From Dyadobacter pollutisoli (GTDB lineage: Bacteria > Bacteroidota > Bacteroidia > Cytophagales > Spirosomataceae): a DNA stretch of 64,000 nt. Below, one piece after another: positions 27,465 to 35,519 of the stretch. Location of the stretch: assembly GCF_026625565.1 (NCBI RefSeq), contig NZ_CP112998.1:4652501-4716500 (forward strand). Reading direction: 5' to 3'. Made by a program: the position numbers and the translations under genes. The stretch's first letter is position 1, and each line of letters opens with the position of its first letter. Under the pieces are notes generated by a model. The model had not been told where the DNA came from and made no database searches. It worked only from the letters and a program-made list of their open reading frames with translations.

Positions 27465-27776
27465 ATGTACGCAATCGTAGAAATCGCAGGTCAGCAATTT
27501 AAGGTTGAAAAGGGTCTCGAAATCTTCACGCATAGGCTTGAAGGTGACGTGAACGCTGCTCTTGTGTTTGACAAAGTCCTTCTCGTTGATAACGAAGGCA
27601 CGGTACAGGTAGGTCTTCCAACAGTAGCAGGAGCTTCTGTTAAGGCAACTGTCCTTGAACACCTTAAAGGTGAAAAAGTAATCGTCTTCAAGAAAAAGAG
27701 ACGTAAAGGTTACAAGGTTAAAAATGGCCACCGCCAATACTTGACTAAGATCAGCATCGACGAAATCGTTGCCTAA
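27465..27776 (+). CDS. rplU: 50S ribosomal protein L21
   Basis: L21 binds 23S rRNA in the large subunit. The 103-residue length and sequence are typical: MYAIVEIAGQQFKVEKG at the start, VLLVDNEGTVQVGLPTVAGASV in the middle, and the conserved basic C-terminal part VFKKKRRKGYKVKNGHRQ. It is followed 78 bp later by rpmA (L27), the usual rplU-rpmA operon. The promoter at 27394-27425 lies directly upstream. Confidence 0.98.
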   Translation: MYAIVEIAGQQFKVEKGLEIFTHRLEGDVNAALVFDKVLLVDNEGTVQVGLPTVAGASVKATVLEHLKGEKVIVFKKKRRKGYKVKNGHRQYLTKISIDEIVA

Positions 27777-27854
27777 CCATTTTCACTTTTGACAATCCGT
27801 CAGGAAAGTCAATGTCAGTTTAATTAAGAAATTATAATTAATAGTTAAGATATC

Positions 27855-28154
27855 ATGGCACATAAGAAAGGTGTAGGTAGCTCAAGAAACGGACGTGAAT
27901 CAGAAAGCAAACGTCTTGGAGTAAAATTATTCGGTGGTCAGCTTGCCAAAGCAGGTAATATTTTGGTTCGTCAACGCGGAACAAAACACAATCCTGGTAA
28001 AAACGTTGGTATCGGCCGTGACCATACTTTATTTGCATTGGTTGAAGGCAATGTAGTATTCCGCAAGACTCGTGAGAACAAGTCTTTTGTACACATTGAA
28101 CCAATCGCAGTTGCAGCAGCCGCTACGGCAGCATCCACTGCGGCAGAAGCATAG
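27855..28154 (+). CDS. rpmA: 50S ribosomal protein L27
   Basis: L27 sits near the peptidyl-transferase centre with its N-terminal tail. The sequence MAHKKGVGSSRNGRESESK is the classic L27 start without the cleavable Firmicutes extension, and the core RQRGTKHNPGKNVGIGRDHTLFALVEG is diagnostic. The C-terminus carries an alanine-rich tail (VAAAATAASTAAEA) that makes it 99 residues, longer than the usual 85-90; such tails vary freely. It is the second gene of the rplU-rpmA operon and is followed by a clear terminator at 28190. Confidence 0.98.
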   Translation: MAHKKGVGSSRNGRESESKRLGVKLFGGQLAKAGNILVRQRGTKHNPGKNVGIGRDHTLFALVEGNVVFRKTRENKSFVHIEPIAVAAAATAASTAAEA

Positions 28155-28189
28155 TAAGTCATTGAGATTTTCGTTACAGAGATTTCAGG

Positions 28190-28223
28190 AACCCGTCAGA
28201 CAAATCGTCTAACGGGTTTTTTA
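28190..28223 (+). terminator. Rho-independent terminator of rplU-rpmA
   Basis: AACCCGT pairs with ACGGGTT, with an inner AGAC/GTCT pairing, followed by a run of six T residues. It lies 36 bp after the rpmA stop. Confidence 0.88.
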
Positions 28224-28318
28224 TTGTGTTATAAATGCAGGTTGTTCAAACCAAAAGTCAACTTTGCTTGTTTCACAAAAGAGTAAGTTTTACGCAATCC
28301 AACTGATTATCCATTAAG

Positions 28319-28915
28319 ATGCTAACACGTCCCGTTTTTGTATATACAGAATTAAGTCCCAATCCCAATTCAATGAAGTTTGTACTGAACTTCGAATTGG
28401 TACCTGATGGCCTTTCATTTGATTATCCGTCGCAGCAAGCGGCTATGGAGGAAGGAAGCGCTTCTCCGCTGGCATCTGATCTTTTCCAGTTTCCGCATGT
28501 AAAAAGAGTATTTATCGCCAGCAATTTCATCACGATCACCAAAGATGATGCCATTGCATGGGAGGAGGTTCTGCGTGATACCAAGCAATTTATCAAGATC
28601 TATTTTGAAGAAAATCATCCGGTTTTCGAGGAAACCACGATTGAAAAAAATACTGTAATCGTTGATTCAAGAGATTCTGACACCGTTCAAAAAATTAAAG
28701 CCGCACTGGACCAGTACGTTCGGCCTGCGGTCGAATCAGATGGTGGTGCTATCAACTTCCATTCTTTCAATGAAGATTCCGGAGTCGTGAAAGTGTTGCT
28801 GCAAGGTTCCTGCAGCGGCTGCCCGTCATCTACATTGACATTGAAAGCAGGCATCGAAAACCTCCTGACACGCATGGTACCCGATGTAAAACAGGTAGTA
28901 GCAGAAGGAGTCTGA
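28319..28915 (+). CDS. NifU-family Fe-S scaffold/carrier protein (Nfu type)
   Basis: A 198-residue protein that carries Fe-S clusters to target proteins in the cytoplasm. An Nfu N-terminal domain (about residues 5-95) includes TELSPNPNSMKFVLNFEL and the segment FPHVKRVFIASNFITITK. The NifU C-terminal domain follows (about 118-195) with RPAVESDGGAINFHSF and the cluster-binding CSGC at residues 165-168 in QGSCSGCPSSTLTLKAGIE. This two-domain layout matches Nfu proteins of Bacteroidota and mitochondria. It stands alone with its own terminator (28936) and 90 bp after the L27 terminator. Confidence 0.93.
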   Translation: MLTRPVFVYTELSPNPNSMKFVLNFELVPDGLSFDYPSQQAAMEEGSASPLASDLFQFPHVKRVFIASNFITITKDDAIAWEEVLRDTKQFIKIYFEENHPVFEETTIEKNTVIVDSRDSDTVQKIKAALDQYVRPAVESDGGAINFHSFNEDSGVVKVLLQGSCSGCPSSTLTLKAGIENLLTRMVPDVKQVVAEGV

Positions 28916-28935
28916 CTGACTTATTGATATTTGTG

Positions 28936-28969
28936 GAAACCCTGTCTGGTAGGCAGGGTTTCTTTTTTT
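28936..28969 (+). terminator. Rho-independent terminator after the Nfu gene
   Basis: GAAACCCTG pairs with CAGGGTTTC around a loop of about nine nucleotides and is followed by seven T residues. It lies 21 bp after the stop and just before the start of the gene at 28994. Confidence 0.87.
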
Positions 28970-28993
28970 AATGTGTTTTGTTAGTTTCGGAGC

Positions 28994-30079
28994 ATGAAGC
29001 AACTGCTGCATCAATTTTTAGATCGGATCGAAGACCTTCAATCAAAAGGTGACCGGTATTTCCCGAAAGGCATATTTCCGGCGCAAAGAGTCAATCCTCT
29101 GATTGGCTACAAAAGGCAGGACACTACCGTCTTTTTTTCAGCAATTACTTGCTTCACACTTCAATCCATTAAGAAAAATATTGGCCAAGATCTCGGCGAA
29201 CAGATTGACAGGATTTGCGCAGATGTTATTGATAACTATCCCGCATTTCAGAATAAGGATGGTCTGAAAACCTACAATTTCTGGAAGACGCGTCCTTCAT
29301 TACATTTTCCCAATGGTCATCTATTTCGTCATTTTGAACATTTTCGCATACCGGACGATGTCGACGATACCGCTTTCGTGTACCTGACCTCTAACCCTGG
29401 CCACGAAGAATTGCTGTGGCTGAAAGACAAGCTTGCATTGCACGCCAACGGTTCGAAACAATGGATCAGAAATACGTATCCCGAATATCAGCCGCTCAGG
29501 GCCTACTCCACCTGGTTTGGTAAAAATATGTACATCGAGTTCGATGTAAGTGTGCTGAGCAATCTGATGTACTGCATATTGCATCACAACTTGCCGCTCA
29601 ATGAACATGACAACGCCAGTTTGACCTATATCAGATCTGTCATTGCAACAGGTCGTTATATGGATGCACCTTTTCGCTGTGCACATCAATACCCCAGAAC
29701 ACCGCTGATCATTTACCATGTTACCAGGCTTATCGCCGCCTTTGACCCTGAGGAATTAAAACCGGTCCGTGACAAACTGATCGCGGATACAGTTCAATTG
29801 CTGAGCCGGACCAGTAGTCCAATGGATCGGGTGATTTTAGCAGGTTCCCTGAGCAGGCTTGGGGTTAAAACTGAAAGGATTCCTGTTGAAAATTTTACAG
29901 TTCAGGATTTTAAGGGCTTTTATTTTTTTATCGCCGGCCTGCTGACGGCTTATGAAAATCCCCTACTTTACCGTTTGTCTGTCCATCCGCTGTTTCATAT
30001 GCATTGGGTATGCGAGGCGCATTGCTGGACCTTGCTGGCCGAATATGAGGCGTTATGGCAATCCTCATTGAACAGATAA
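28994..30079 (+). CDS. Hypothetical protein with a DVDDTA motif, possible terpenoid-cyclase-like fold
   Basis: The 361-residue product is soluble, with no signal peptide or membrane helix, and I do not recognise its family. At residues 122-127 it has DVDDTA, which fits the DxDDTA signature of class II terpene cyclases (squalene-hopene type) and is set in RIPDDVDDTAFVYL. The remainder is mainly helical with repeated hydrophobic/aromatic helices (YSTWFGKNMYIEFDVSVLSN, TPLIIYHVTRLIAAF, FYFFIAGLLTAYENPLLY), compatible with an alpha-alpha barrel, but the QW repeats of true triterpene cyclases are not evident. The next gene, 35 bp on, encodes a [2Fe-2S] flavin reductase, so a shared redox or lipid-linked pathway is possible. 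Both ideas are inference. Confidence 0.7.
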   Translation: MKQLLHQFLDRIEDLQSKGDRYFPKGIFPAQRVNPLIGYKRQDTTVFFSAITCFTLQSIKKNIGQDLGEQIDRICADVIDNYPAFQNKDGLKTYNFWKTRPSLHFPNGHLFRHFEHFRIPDDVDDTAFVYLTSNPGHEELLWLKDKLALHANGSKQWIRNTYPEYQPLRAYSTWFGKNMYIEFDVSVLSNLMYCILHHNLPLNEHDNASLTYIRSVIATGRYMDAPFRCAHQYPRTPLIIYHVTRLIAAFDPEELKPVRDKLIADTVQLLSRTSSPMDRVILAGSLSRLGVKTERIPVENFTVQDFKGFYFFIAGLLTAYENPLLYRLSVHPLFHMHWVCEAHCWTLLAEYEALWQSSLNR

Positions 30080-30114
30080 TGTTATATTGACTATTCAAAT
30101 CCCAGCAGATCAAC

Positions 30115-31164
30115 ATGTCTGACTCGACCATATCATTGCGTGTAAGAGAAATTATCAGGGAAAGTGATGATACCAAGACTTTTATTTTTGAAAGAACCGA
30201 CGGAAACCCTTTTCTCTATAAAGCAGGCCAGTTCCTCACGTTCATTATCCCAATGCACGGGCATGAAGTCCGGCGCTCCTATTCGATGAGCTCGGCCCCA
30301 GGTGTGGACGTGTTTCCTGCGATCACCGTCAAGCGCGTTCCAAACGGCGAAATTTCCCGCTTCTGGATCGATACTGTTCGTGAGAACGATACTTTTACAG
30401 CATTACCCCCTTCCGGTCGTTTTGTATTGGAAGCAAGCACTGGACAACCAAGGGATATTGTTCTGGTGGGGGCTGGAAGCGGCATTACACCTTTGTTTTC
30501 TATTTTAAAGCAGGCGCTTACTCTGGAACAGGAAAACCACGTCACGCTTATTTATGCGAGCAGGAACGTAAGGAACACATTGTTTCACGAGCAAATCATT
30601 GCCTGGCAAAAACGTTTTCCCGAAAGGCTGCAGGTGATACACATTCACAGCCAGCCCTCCGACGAATGGAATGGTATCCGCGGCAGGATCAACAATACAC
30701 GGCTCGAACAACTGGTTAACAAATCGCTGAGATACGACCGGCAACACGCCCGTTTCTTTATTTGCGGGCCGTTTGACCTGATGCGGTCAGCTGAAATCAC
30801 ACTACATTTCATGGGCTTTTCGGATGCTCAAATCCGGAAAGAGAATTTTGTCATCACCGCTCCGCCACCACCTCCACCGATATCCTACCCTCACGAAATC
30901 ACCCTGCAATACCGCGACAAAACGTACGGATTAATGGTACCTGCGCATACAACCATATTGGATGCCGCGCTAGCGGCAGGCATACAGTTACCATACAGCT
31001 GCAAGGGAGGACGTTGCTCCACATGCGCGGGAGTCTGCACAAGCGGGTCGGTACATATGAGCGTGAATGAGGTGCTTACGGACAGGGATTTGCGCGAAGG
31101 CTGGATACTCACCTGCTCTGCTTATCCGGACGGCGACAATGTAACAATCCGTGTCGGACAATAA
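30115..31164 (+). CDS. Ferredoxin--NAD(P)H reductase with C-terminal [2Fe-2S] domain
   Basis: A 349-residue electron-transfer flavoprotein with the modular order of PaaE/Hcr-type reductases. The FAD-binding beta-barrel has RRSYSMSSAPG near residue 52; the NAD(P)-binding domain has VLVGAGSGITPLFSIL near 119 and ICGPFDLMRSAE near 218; after a proline-rich linker (PPPPPPIS) comes a plant-type ferredoxin domain with the cysteine set in CKGGRCSTCAGVC and a last cysteine in ILTCSAYP. It would pass electrons from NAD(P)H through FAD and the cluster to an oxygenase or other acceptor. No oxygenase is encoded nearby; the only close partner is the DVDDTA protein 35 bp upstream. Confidence 0.93.
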   Translation: MSDSTISLRVREIIRESDDTKTFIFERTDGNPFLYKAGQFLTFIIPMHGHEVRRSYSMSSAPGVDVFPAITVKRVPNGEISRFWIDTVRENDTFTALPPSGRFVLEASTGQPRDIVLVGAGSGITPLFSILKQALTLEQENHVTLIYASRNVRNTLFHEQIIAWQKRFPERLQVIHIHSQPSDEWNGIRGRINNTRLEQLVNKSLRYDRQHARFFICGPFDLMRSAEITLHFMGFSDAQIRKENFVITAPPPPPPISYPHEITLQYRDKTYGLMVPAHTTILDAALAAGIQLPYSCKGGRCSTCAGVCTSGSVHMSVNEVLTDRDLREGWILTCSAYPDGDNVTIRVGQ

Positions 31165-31634
31165 AAAAGCGTACGAAATGTGATTTCGTACGCCGGACGG
31201 GATTTAGGATTAGAAAAATTCCGCTAAGAATTTCAGAAAAGGTTAAGGGCTAGGTAATTTCTTGAAATCCAATGTGGATTTGTAAAGAGTTTACTAATGT
31301 CTTTGATCTGAAAGGCAAATAATATTTTCTTTCAGATCTTAATTACAAAATTAATTGTAAAATTCGATAATCCTACTAAAATTTGAAAAAGTGTTCGAGC
31401 ACACACTAGATTATGTACTTCGGGTTCGTACACGTTTTCATCGGCAATAGTCAATTTTGATCAAGTAAAACTAAGCTGTTCTCTGGACAATCTCAAATTT
31501 ATTATAAAAATAATTTGAAAAATATTGTTCATTATGGTCTGGTTTAACTAAGAGGGCTTATATGTCCCTTGTTCATGATTAGTTATTAGCTTTGCTGGCT
31601 TTTTAATCAAAAGTTCTCTGAATCTAAGTTAAGT
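31165..31634. other. Intergenic region with a perfect hairpin and the LacI-gene promoter
   Basis: No gene is supported in these 470 bp. GCGTACGAAA (31169-31178) and TTTCGTACGC (31184-31193) form a perfect 10-bp stem with a 5-nt loop just after the reductase stop; on the plus strand no T run follows, whereas read on the minus strand a run of T does. Further on are two dyads, GTGTTCGAGCACAC (31391-31404) and TGTACTTCGGGTTCGTACA (31414-31432). A TAGCTTTG box (31587-31594) matches the -7 consensus exactly and lies about 40 bp before the LacI-type gene. Confidence 0.6.
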
Positions 31635-32702
31635 GTGAAAAAGAAAATAGTCAGAATTAAAGATATTGCGGAAAAGGCCCAAACTTCTAAAGGGACCGTT
31701 GACCGTGTTTTGCATAATCGTGGAAGAGTGGCGGATGATGTCCGTGAAAGAATCCTTGCTATTATCAAGGAACTGAATTATGAGCCTAATTTCATTGCTC
31801 AGTCACTGAAATCACAGCGGACGTTTAATCTTGCTGTTCTCATGCCGGATCCTGGACTGGATTCTTATTGGGTAGCACCGAAAACGGGCTTTGAAAAGGC
31901 CGAAAAGGAACTGCGCCAATACGGGATTTACATTACTCCTTTTATATTTAACCCGCACGAAGAACATTCTTTTATCGCCAAAGCGCAGGAAGTTACCCGC
32001 GAACATCCTGATGGACTGCTCATTGCACCAGTCTTCTACAAGCAGGCACTTCCCTTTTTCAAAGAATGGGCCGAGCTAAACATCCCATATGTGCTTTTTA
32101 ACACCCAAATAGAGCACGTAGCGCCACTATGTTATATCGGACAGGACTCTTACCGGAGCGGCTCGCTTGCGGCCAAGATACTTAGTTTTGGACTGCAATC
32201 GTCAGGGAGTGTGCTGGTGGCGCACATTAATGAGGATATTTCGAACTCGGCGCATTTGATCACCAAAGAAAACGGGTTCAGGGATTATTTCGAAAATAGC
32301 GAAAGAGGGACTGCATTTAATATCGTCAGCAAGGAAATTAATTATCCCGAGGGCGAAACGATTGACGATCAGCTGGATCAGATACTAGCGGAGTTCAGTG
32401 ATCTGAGCGCTGTTTATGTGACCAATTCCAGAGCTTTTGAAGTGGCTTCCTATCTTGAAAAAAACAACATAACCCATATTAAACTGGTTGGTTATGACCT
32501 ACTGGAACCTAACCTGAACTATCTGAATAAGGAGATCATTAGCTTTCTGATCAATCAAAATCCGCTGGGACAAGGATATTGGGGCATTCACCAGCTCGCA
32601 AACCATCTTGTTTTCAAGAAAGAGATCCCGCCTATCAAATTCCTTCCGCTGGACATTATTACCAGGGAAAATTTGGATTACTATCTTGATCCACAGAAGT
32701 AG
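31635..32702 (+). CDS. LacI/GalR-family transcriptional regulator
   Basis: A 355-residue regulator with an N-terminal LacI helix-turn-helix (RIKDIAEKAQTSKGTVDRVLHNRGRV, residues about 7-32), the hinge helix region PNFIAQSLKSQRTF, and a periplasmic-binding-protein-like sensor domain (NLAVLMPDPGLDSYWVAP to the end). The start is GTG at 31635; the initial MKKKIVRIKD is right for the family. The ligand is expected to be a sugar or sugar derivative. No sugar operon adjoins it: it stands alone, with a promoter box at 31587 and dyads at 31391 and 31414 that could be autoregulatory. The nearest sugar gene is the FGGY kinase 12 kb away. Confidence 0.92.
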   Translation: MKKKIVRIKDIAEKAQTSKGTVDRVLHNRGRVADDVRERILAIIKELNYEPNFIAQSLKSQRTFNLAVLMPDPGLDSYWVAPKTGFEKAEKELRQYGIYITPFIFNPHEEHSFIAKAQEVTREHPDGLLIAPVFYKQALPFFKEWAELNIPYVLFNTQIEHVAPLCYIGQDSYRSGSLAAKILSFGLQSSGSVLVAHINEDISNSAHLITKENGFRDYFENSERGTAFNIVSKEINYPEGETIDDQLDQILAEFSDLSAVYVTNSRAFEVASYLEKNNITHIKLVGYDLLEPNLNYLNKEIISFLINQNPLGQGYWGIHQLANHLVFKKEIPPIKFLPLDIITRENLDYYLDPQK

Positions 32703-32718
32703 CGTTCGGTCGATTAAC

Positions 32719-32830
32719 AGTCAGGTGTGGTCATTTATTGTCAGGTGTGGTCATGATGGTCATTTATTTTTTTTAATACGATGAATGACAATTCATGACC
32801 AAAAATGACAATACATGACTATAAGTGACT
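32719..32830. repeat. Intergenic inverted array of GTCAT-type words
   Basis: GTCAGGTGTGGTCAT occurs twice as an exact direct repeat (32720-32734 and 32740-32754), followed by GATGGTCATTTATT. After an AT-rich centre the right side (32781-32830) repeats ATGAC-type words in inverse orientation: GAATGACAATTCATGACC, AAATGACAATACATGAC and AAGTGAC. It lies in the gap between convergent genes (stops at 32702 and 32842). The plan, though not the words, equals that of the CGGC-word elements. Confidence 0.75.
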
Positions 32831-32841
32831 TTTCGGTACGC

Positions 32842-35439
32842 CTACAAGTCCCCGAACTGACTGTACATCTCTTTCAGTTTGGGTTCTGTTTCTTTGGCGC
32901 GTATATCTTTTCGCAAGGCCGAAACTCCCTGAATATCGGTCAAAAGGCCCAATGCCTGAAATGCGCCGAATCTCACAAAATAGGATGGGCTTTCTCTTGC
33001 CAGACCTTCCAGCACCGGTATACTTTTGCGTTGAATATCTTGTTTTGACTTGATAAGGTACTTTCCGAAAACCTGTAAGAAGTTGTATTTCTCTGTCGGT
33101 TTCATCGACTTCATTTTTTCCAGAAACCATTCAAAACGTTCCGGCTGGGCAAGTCCTGCGTAGTAGTTACCAACAGAGGTTACAATGGCGTCATTGGGAG
33201 AATTTTCAAACTGAGCCGCGATCTCATTGGCATCATTGGGTTGCCCCATCAGGTATTTTTCAATGGCAACCGACACCACCTGGTATGAACTGTCCGTTAA
33301 TGCTTCTCTAAAAATAGGGTCGCTGTTGTTGTCCCCGAACGAAGCCAGCGTAATGATCGCCTCCGACCTTACCTGCGGATGCGGATCCAGACGCGCGTGG
33401 CTCTGGATTATTTTCTCGATATCTGCAAACCCTTCACCAGCATACTCGCCAAAATTACTGATCGCCATTTGTCTCAGTTTCCAGAAAGGATCGTCCATGG
33501 CTTTCACCAGTATATTCTTGACCGTACTGTCGGCAAGGCTACCTTCTAACTGCGAAAGAGCCTCGTATTTATGCAGAAAACGGTCCGCATTCAGATACTG
33601 AAATTCCATTTCGATCCGGTTCTTCTCATGCTCCACCACGCCAAGTAGTTGCGCATCGGAATCGAAAATAACCAGATCGGGTTTTTTAGCGGCGGGGAAT
33701 TCCAGGGTTTGGTTTACTTTGTCCACGAGCACTTCATACTGGCTCTTTTTCCCGCTCACCCATACATCGACTTTCAATGGCAGCCGGTATACCGTTGTGG
33801 CAGTTGTGTCCTGCGTTTGTTTGATTTTGAGTAAAACCTTCCCCGAAGGCGCAATATACTCTTGCTGAATTTTCAAGGAAGGATGTCCAGGCCGGTGAAA
33901 CCATTGATCAAAAAACCAGTTAAGATCCTGCCCGGTAATTTTCTCGAAGGCCATTCTCAGGTCATCGATTTCAGCTGTGCCAAAGGCGTGCGTTTTAAGG
34001 TAATATTGTAAGGCCGCGAAGAACGCGTCATCTCCTACATAAGACCTTAACATATGAAGGATACGCCCACCTTTTGCGTAAGAATGGCTATCGAACATAT
34101 TCTCGCGGTCCTTGTAAAAATAGCGGATCATCGGAACCTGCTTGGTTTCAGACTCTGCCAGATATTGCTTCATTTCCTGCAAATTACCCCAGTCAGCCTC
34201 GTACTTTCCGTCATTGTACTCGCTCCACAGATATTCCGAATAATTGGCAAATGACTCATTCAATGGCAGCTGGCCCCATTCTTCGGCGGTAACATAGTCG
34301 CCAAACCAATGATGCGCCAACTCATGCGCAATCACCGCATCGGAGTTCCCGTCGACCAGCGATCTCGTGTCATTCTGCACTCCCTCCTCATGTACAGTAG
34401 CGGTCGTGTTTTCCATGGCTCCCGCTACAAAATCCCTTACAACGATCTGTGCGTACTTTTCCCAGGGAAACTCCATTCCGAAAATGTTAGAAAAGAAACC
34501 TATCATTTCCGGCGTCCTTCCAAAAATCGCGTGCGCATCCACTCCGTACTTCGGCTCGACGTAGTAACTCAATTCGAGACCATTGGGCATCATATCCTTG
34601 GCCACAGCAAAATCACCAACCGCCAGCATCGCCAGGTAGGGCGCGTGGGGAAGCGATTGTTTCCAATGGTCAATGCGAGTGCCTTTTTTACCCTCCTCCT
34701 GCCCTACCAGCAGTCCGTTTGACAATGTCTTGTAGGTACTGTCGACAGTAATGTAAAAGTCCTGTGTAAATTTCTGGTTAGGTGCATCAATGGTCGGGAA
34801 CCAGCATGAACTACCCTCCGTTTCGCCTTGTGTCCAGATCTGCCGAGGCTTTCCCTCATCCATTCCATCGGCATTGATAAAGTATAGTCCCTTGTCCGAC
34901 TGGCTGTCGTCCGGCTTGTCGCGAGATACATTATTGGGGCGAGCGACGTAGTCGATCTTGATAAAAAGCGTGTCTTTTCTCGAATAGTTCTGTCCAAGTT
35001 TTACAATGAGCTTACGCTTGTCATAAGTGTATTCCAGTTTTTTCTTAACCTTACCTGTGATTTCCTCTGTCGTCAGAACACCGTAATCTCTAACTGTATC
35101 AAGCAATGCCACACCTTTGATCTCGAACCCTTTTGCATCGAGTTCCAACGTATTCTGCGGATAAAAATGAGATTTGAATTTCAGGACAGCGGAAGCGGGT
35201 ACCTGCTGTTTTACCCAGTCAAACTGTACATCAAGACGGGTATAGAGAATGTCACTTTTCTTGGTCCTTTCGGGTCTGTACGGTCCCTTTGGGGTGACGG
35301 TCCCGGGGTTTCTGCGAAACAATGTATCTGCCTTGGCACCATTTACTGATGCATAGGACTGTAAAGGTAAAAGTAGTGTAACTCCAAAAAATGTAAAGAT
35401 CAATCGGTTCAAAAAACGTTTTTTTGTGTTACCGGTCAT
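32842..35439 (-). CDS. M1-family zinc aminopeptidase with C-terminal HEAT-like region
   Basis: A secreted metallopeptidase of about 865 residues. The ATG at 35439 gives a signal peptide (MTGNTKKRFLNRLIFTFFGVTLLLPLQSYAS). A TTG at 35475 would overlap the TTACTTTG promoter-like box at 35473-35480 and is rejected. The M1 exopeptidase motif GAMEN is present in VAGAMENTTATVH, and the zinc site HELAHHWFGD near residue 370 is followed 18 residues later by the third ligand in LNESFANY. After the catalytic part come HEAT-like helical repeats (about 600-865: VKAMDDPFWKLRQMAISNFG, QVRSEAIITLASFG, FVRFGAFQALGLL). It removes N-terminal amino acids from peptides in the periplasm. It converges with the LacI gene. 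Confidence 0.93.
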   Translation of the reverse strand: MTGNTKKRFLNRLIFTFFGVTLLLPLQSYASVNGAKADTLFRRNPGTVTPKGPYRPERTKKSDILYTRLDVQFDWVKQQVPASAVLKFKSHFYPQNTLELDAKGFEIKGVALLDTVRDYGVLTTEEITGKVKKKLEYTYDKRKLIVKLGQNYSRKDTLFIKIDYVARPNNVSRDKPDDSQSDKGLYFINADGMDEGKPRQIWTQGETEGSSCWFPTIDAPNQKFTQDFYITVDSTYKTLSNGLLVGQEEGKKGTRIDHWKQSLPHAPYLAMLAVGDFAVAKDMMPNGLELSYYVEPKYGVDAHAIFGRTPEMIGFFSNIFGMEFPWEKYAQIVVRDFVAGAMENTTATVHEEGVQNDTRSLVDGNSDAVIAHELAHHWFGDYVTAEEWGQLPLNESFANYSEYLWSEYNDGKYEADWGNLQEMKQYLAESETKQVPMIRYFYKDRENMFDSHSYAKGGRILHMLRSYVGDDAFFAALQYYLKTHAFGTAEIDDLRMAFEKITGQDLNWFFDQWFHRPGHPSLKIQQEYIAPSGKVLLKIKQTQDTTATTVYRLPLKVDVWVSGKKSQYEVLVDKVNQTLEFPAAKKPDLVIFDSDAQLLGVVEHEKNRIEMEFQYLNADRFLHKYEALSQLEGSLADSTVKNILVKAMDDPFWKLRQMAISNFGEYAGEGFADIEKIIQSHARLDPHPQVRSEAIITLASFGDNNSDPIFREALTDSSYQVVSVAIEKYLMGQPNDANEIAAQFENSPNDAIVTSVGNYYAGLAQPERFEWFLEKMKSMKPTEKYNFLQVFGKYLIKSKQDIQRKSIPVLEGLARESPSYFVRFGAFQALGLLTDIQGVSALRKDIRAKETEPKLKEMYSQFGDL

Positions 35440-35519
35440 ATCTGCTTTCAGATTGAATGCTAGGAAGTAAATCAAAGTAATTGAGTTGGTATAGCGTTAT
35501 TTTCGTCTCTTAAATCATG

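Noticed and set aside
28994..31164. Terpene biosynthetic gene cluster
   Set aside because: There is only one DxDDTA-like motif, and no prenyl synthase, no QW repeats and no other pathway genes; kept as a finding only.
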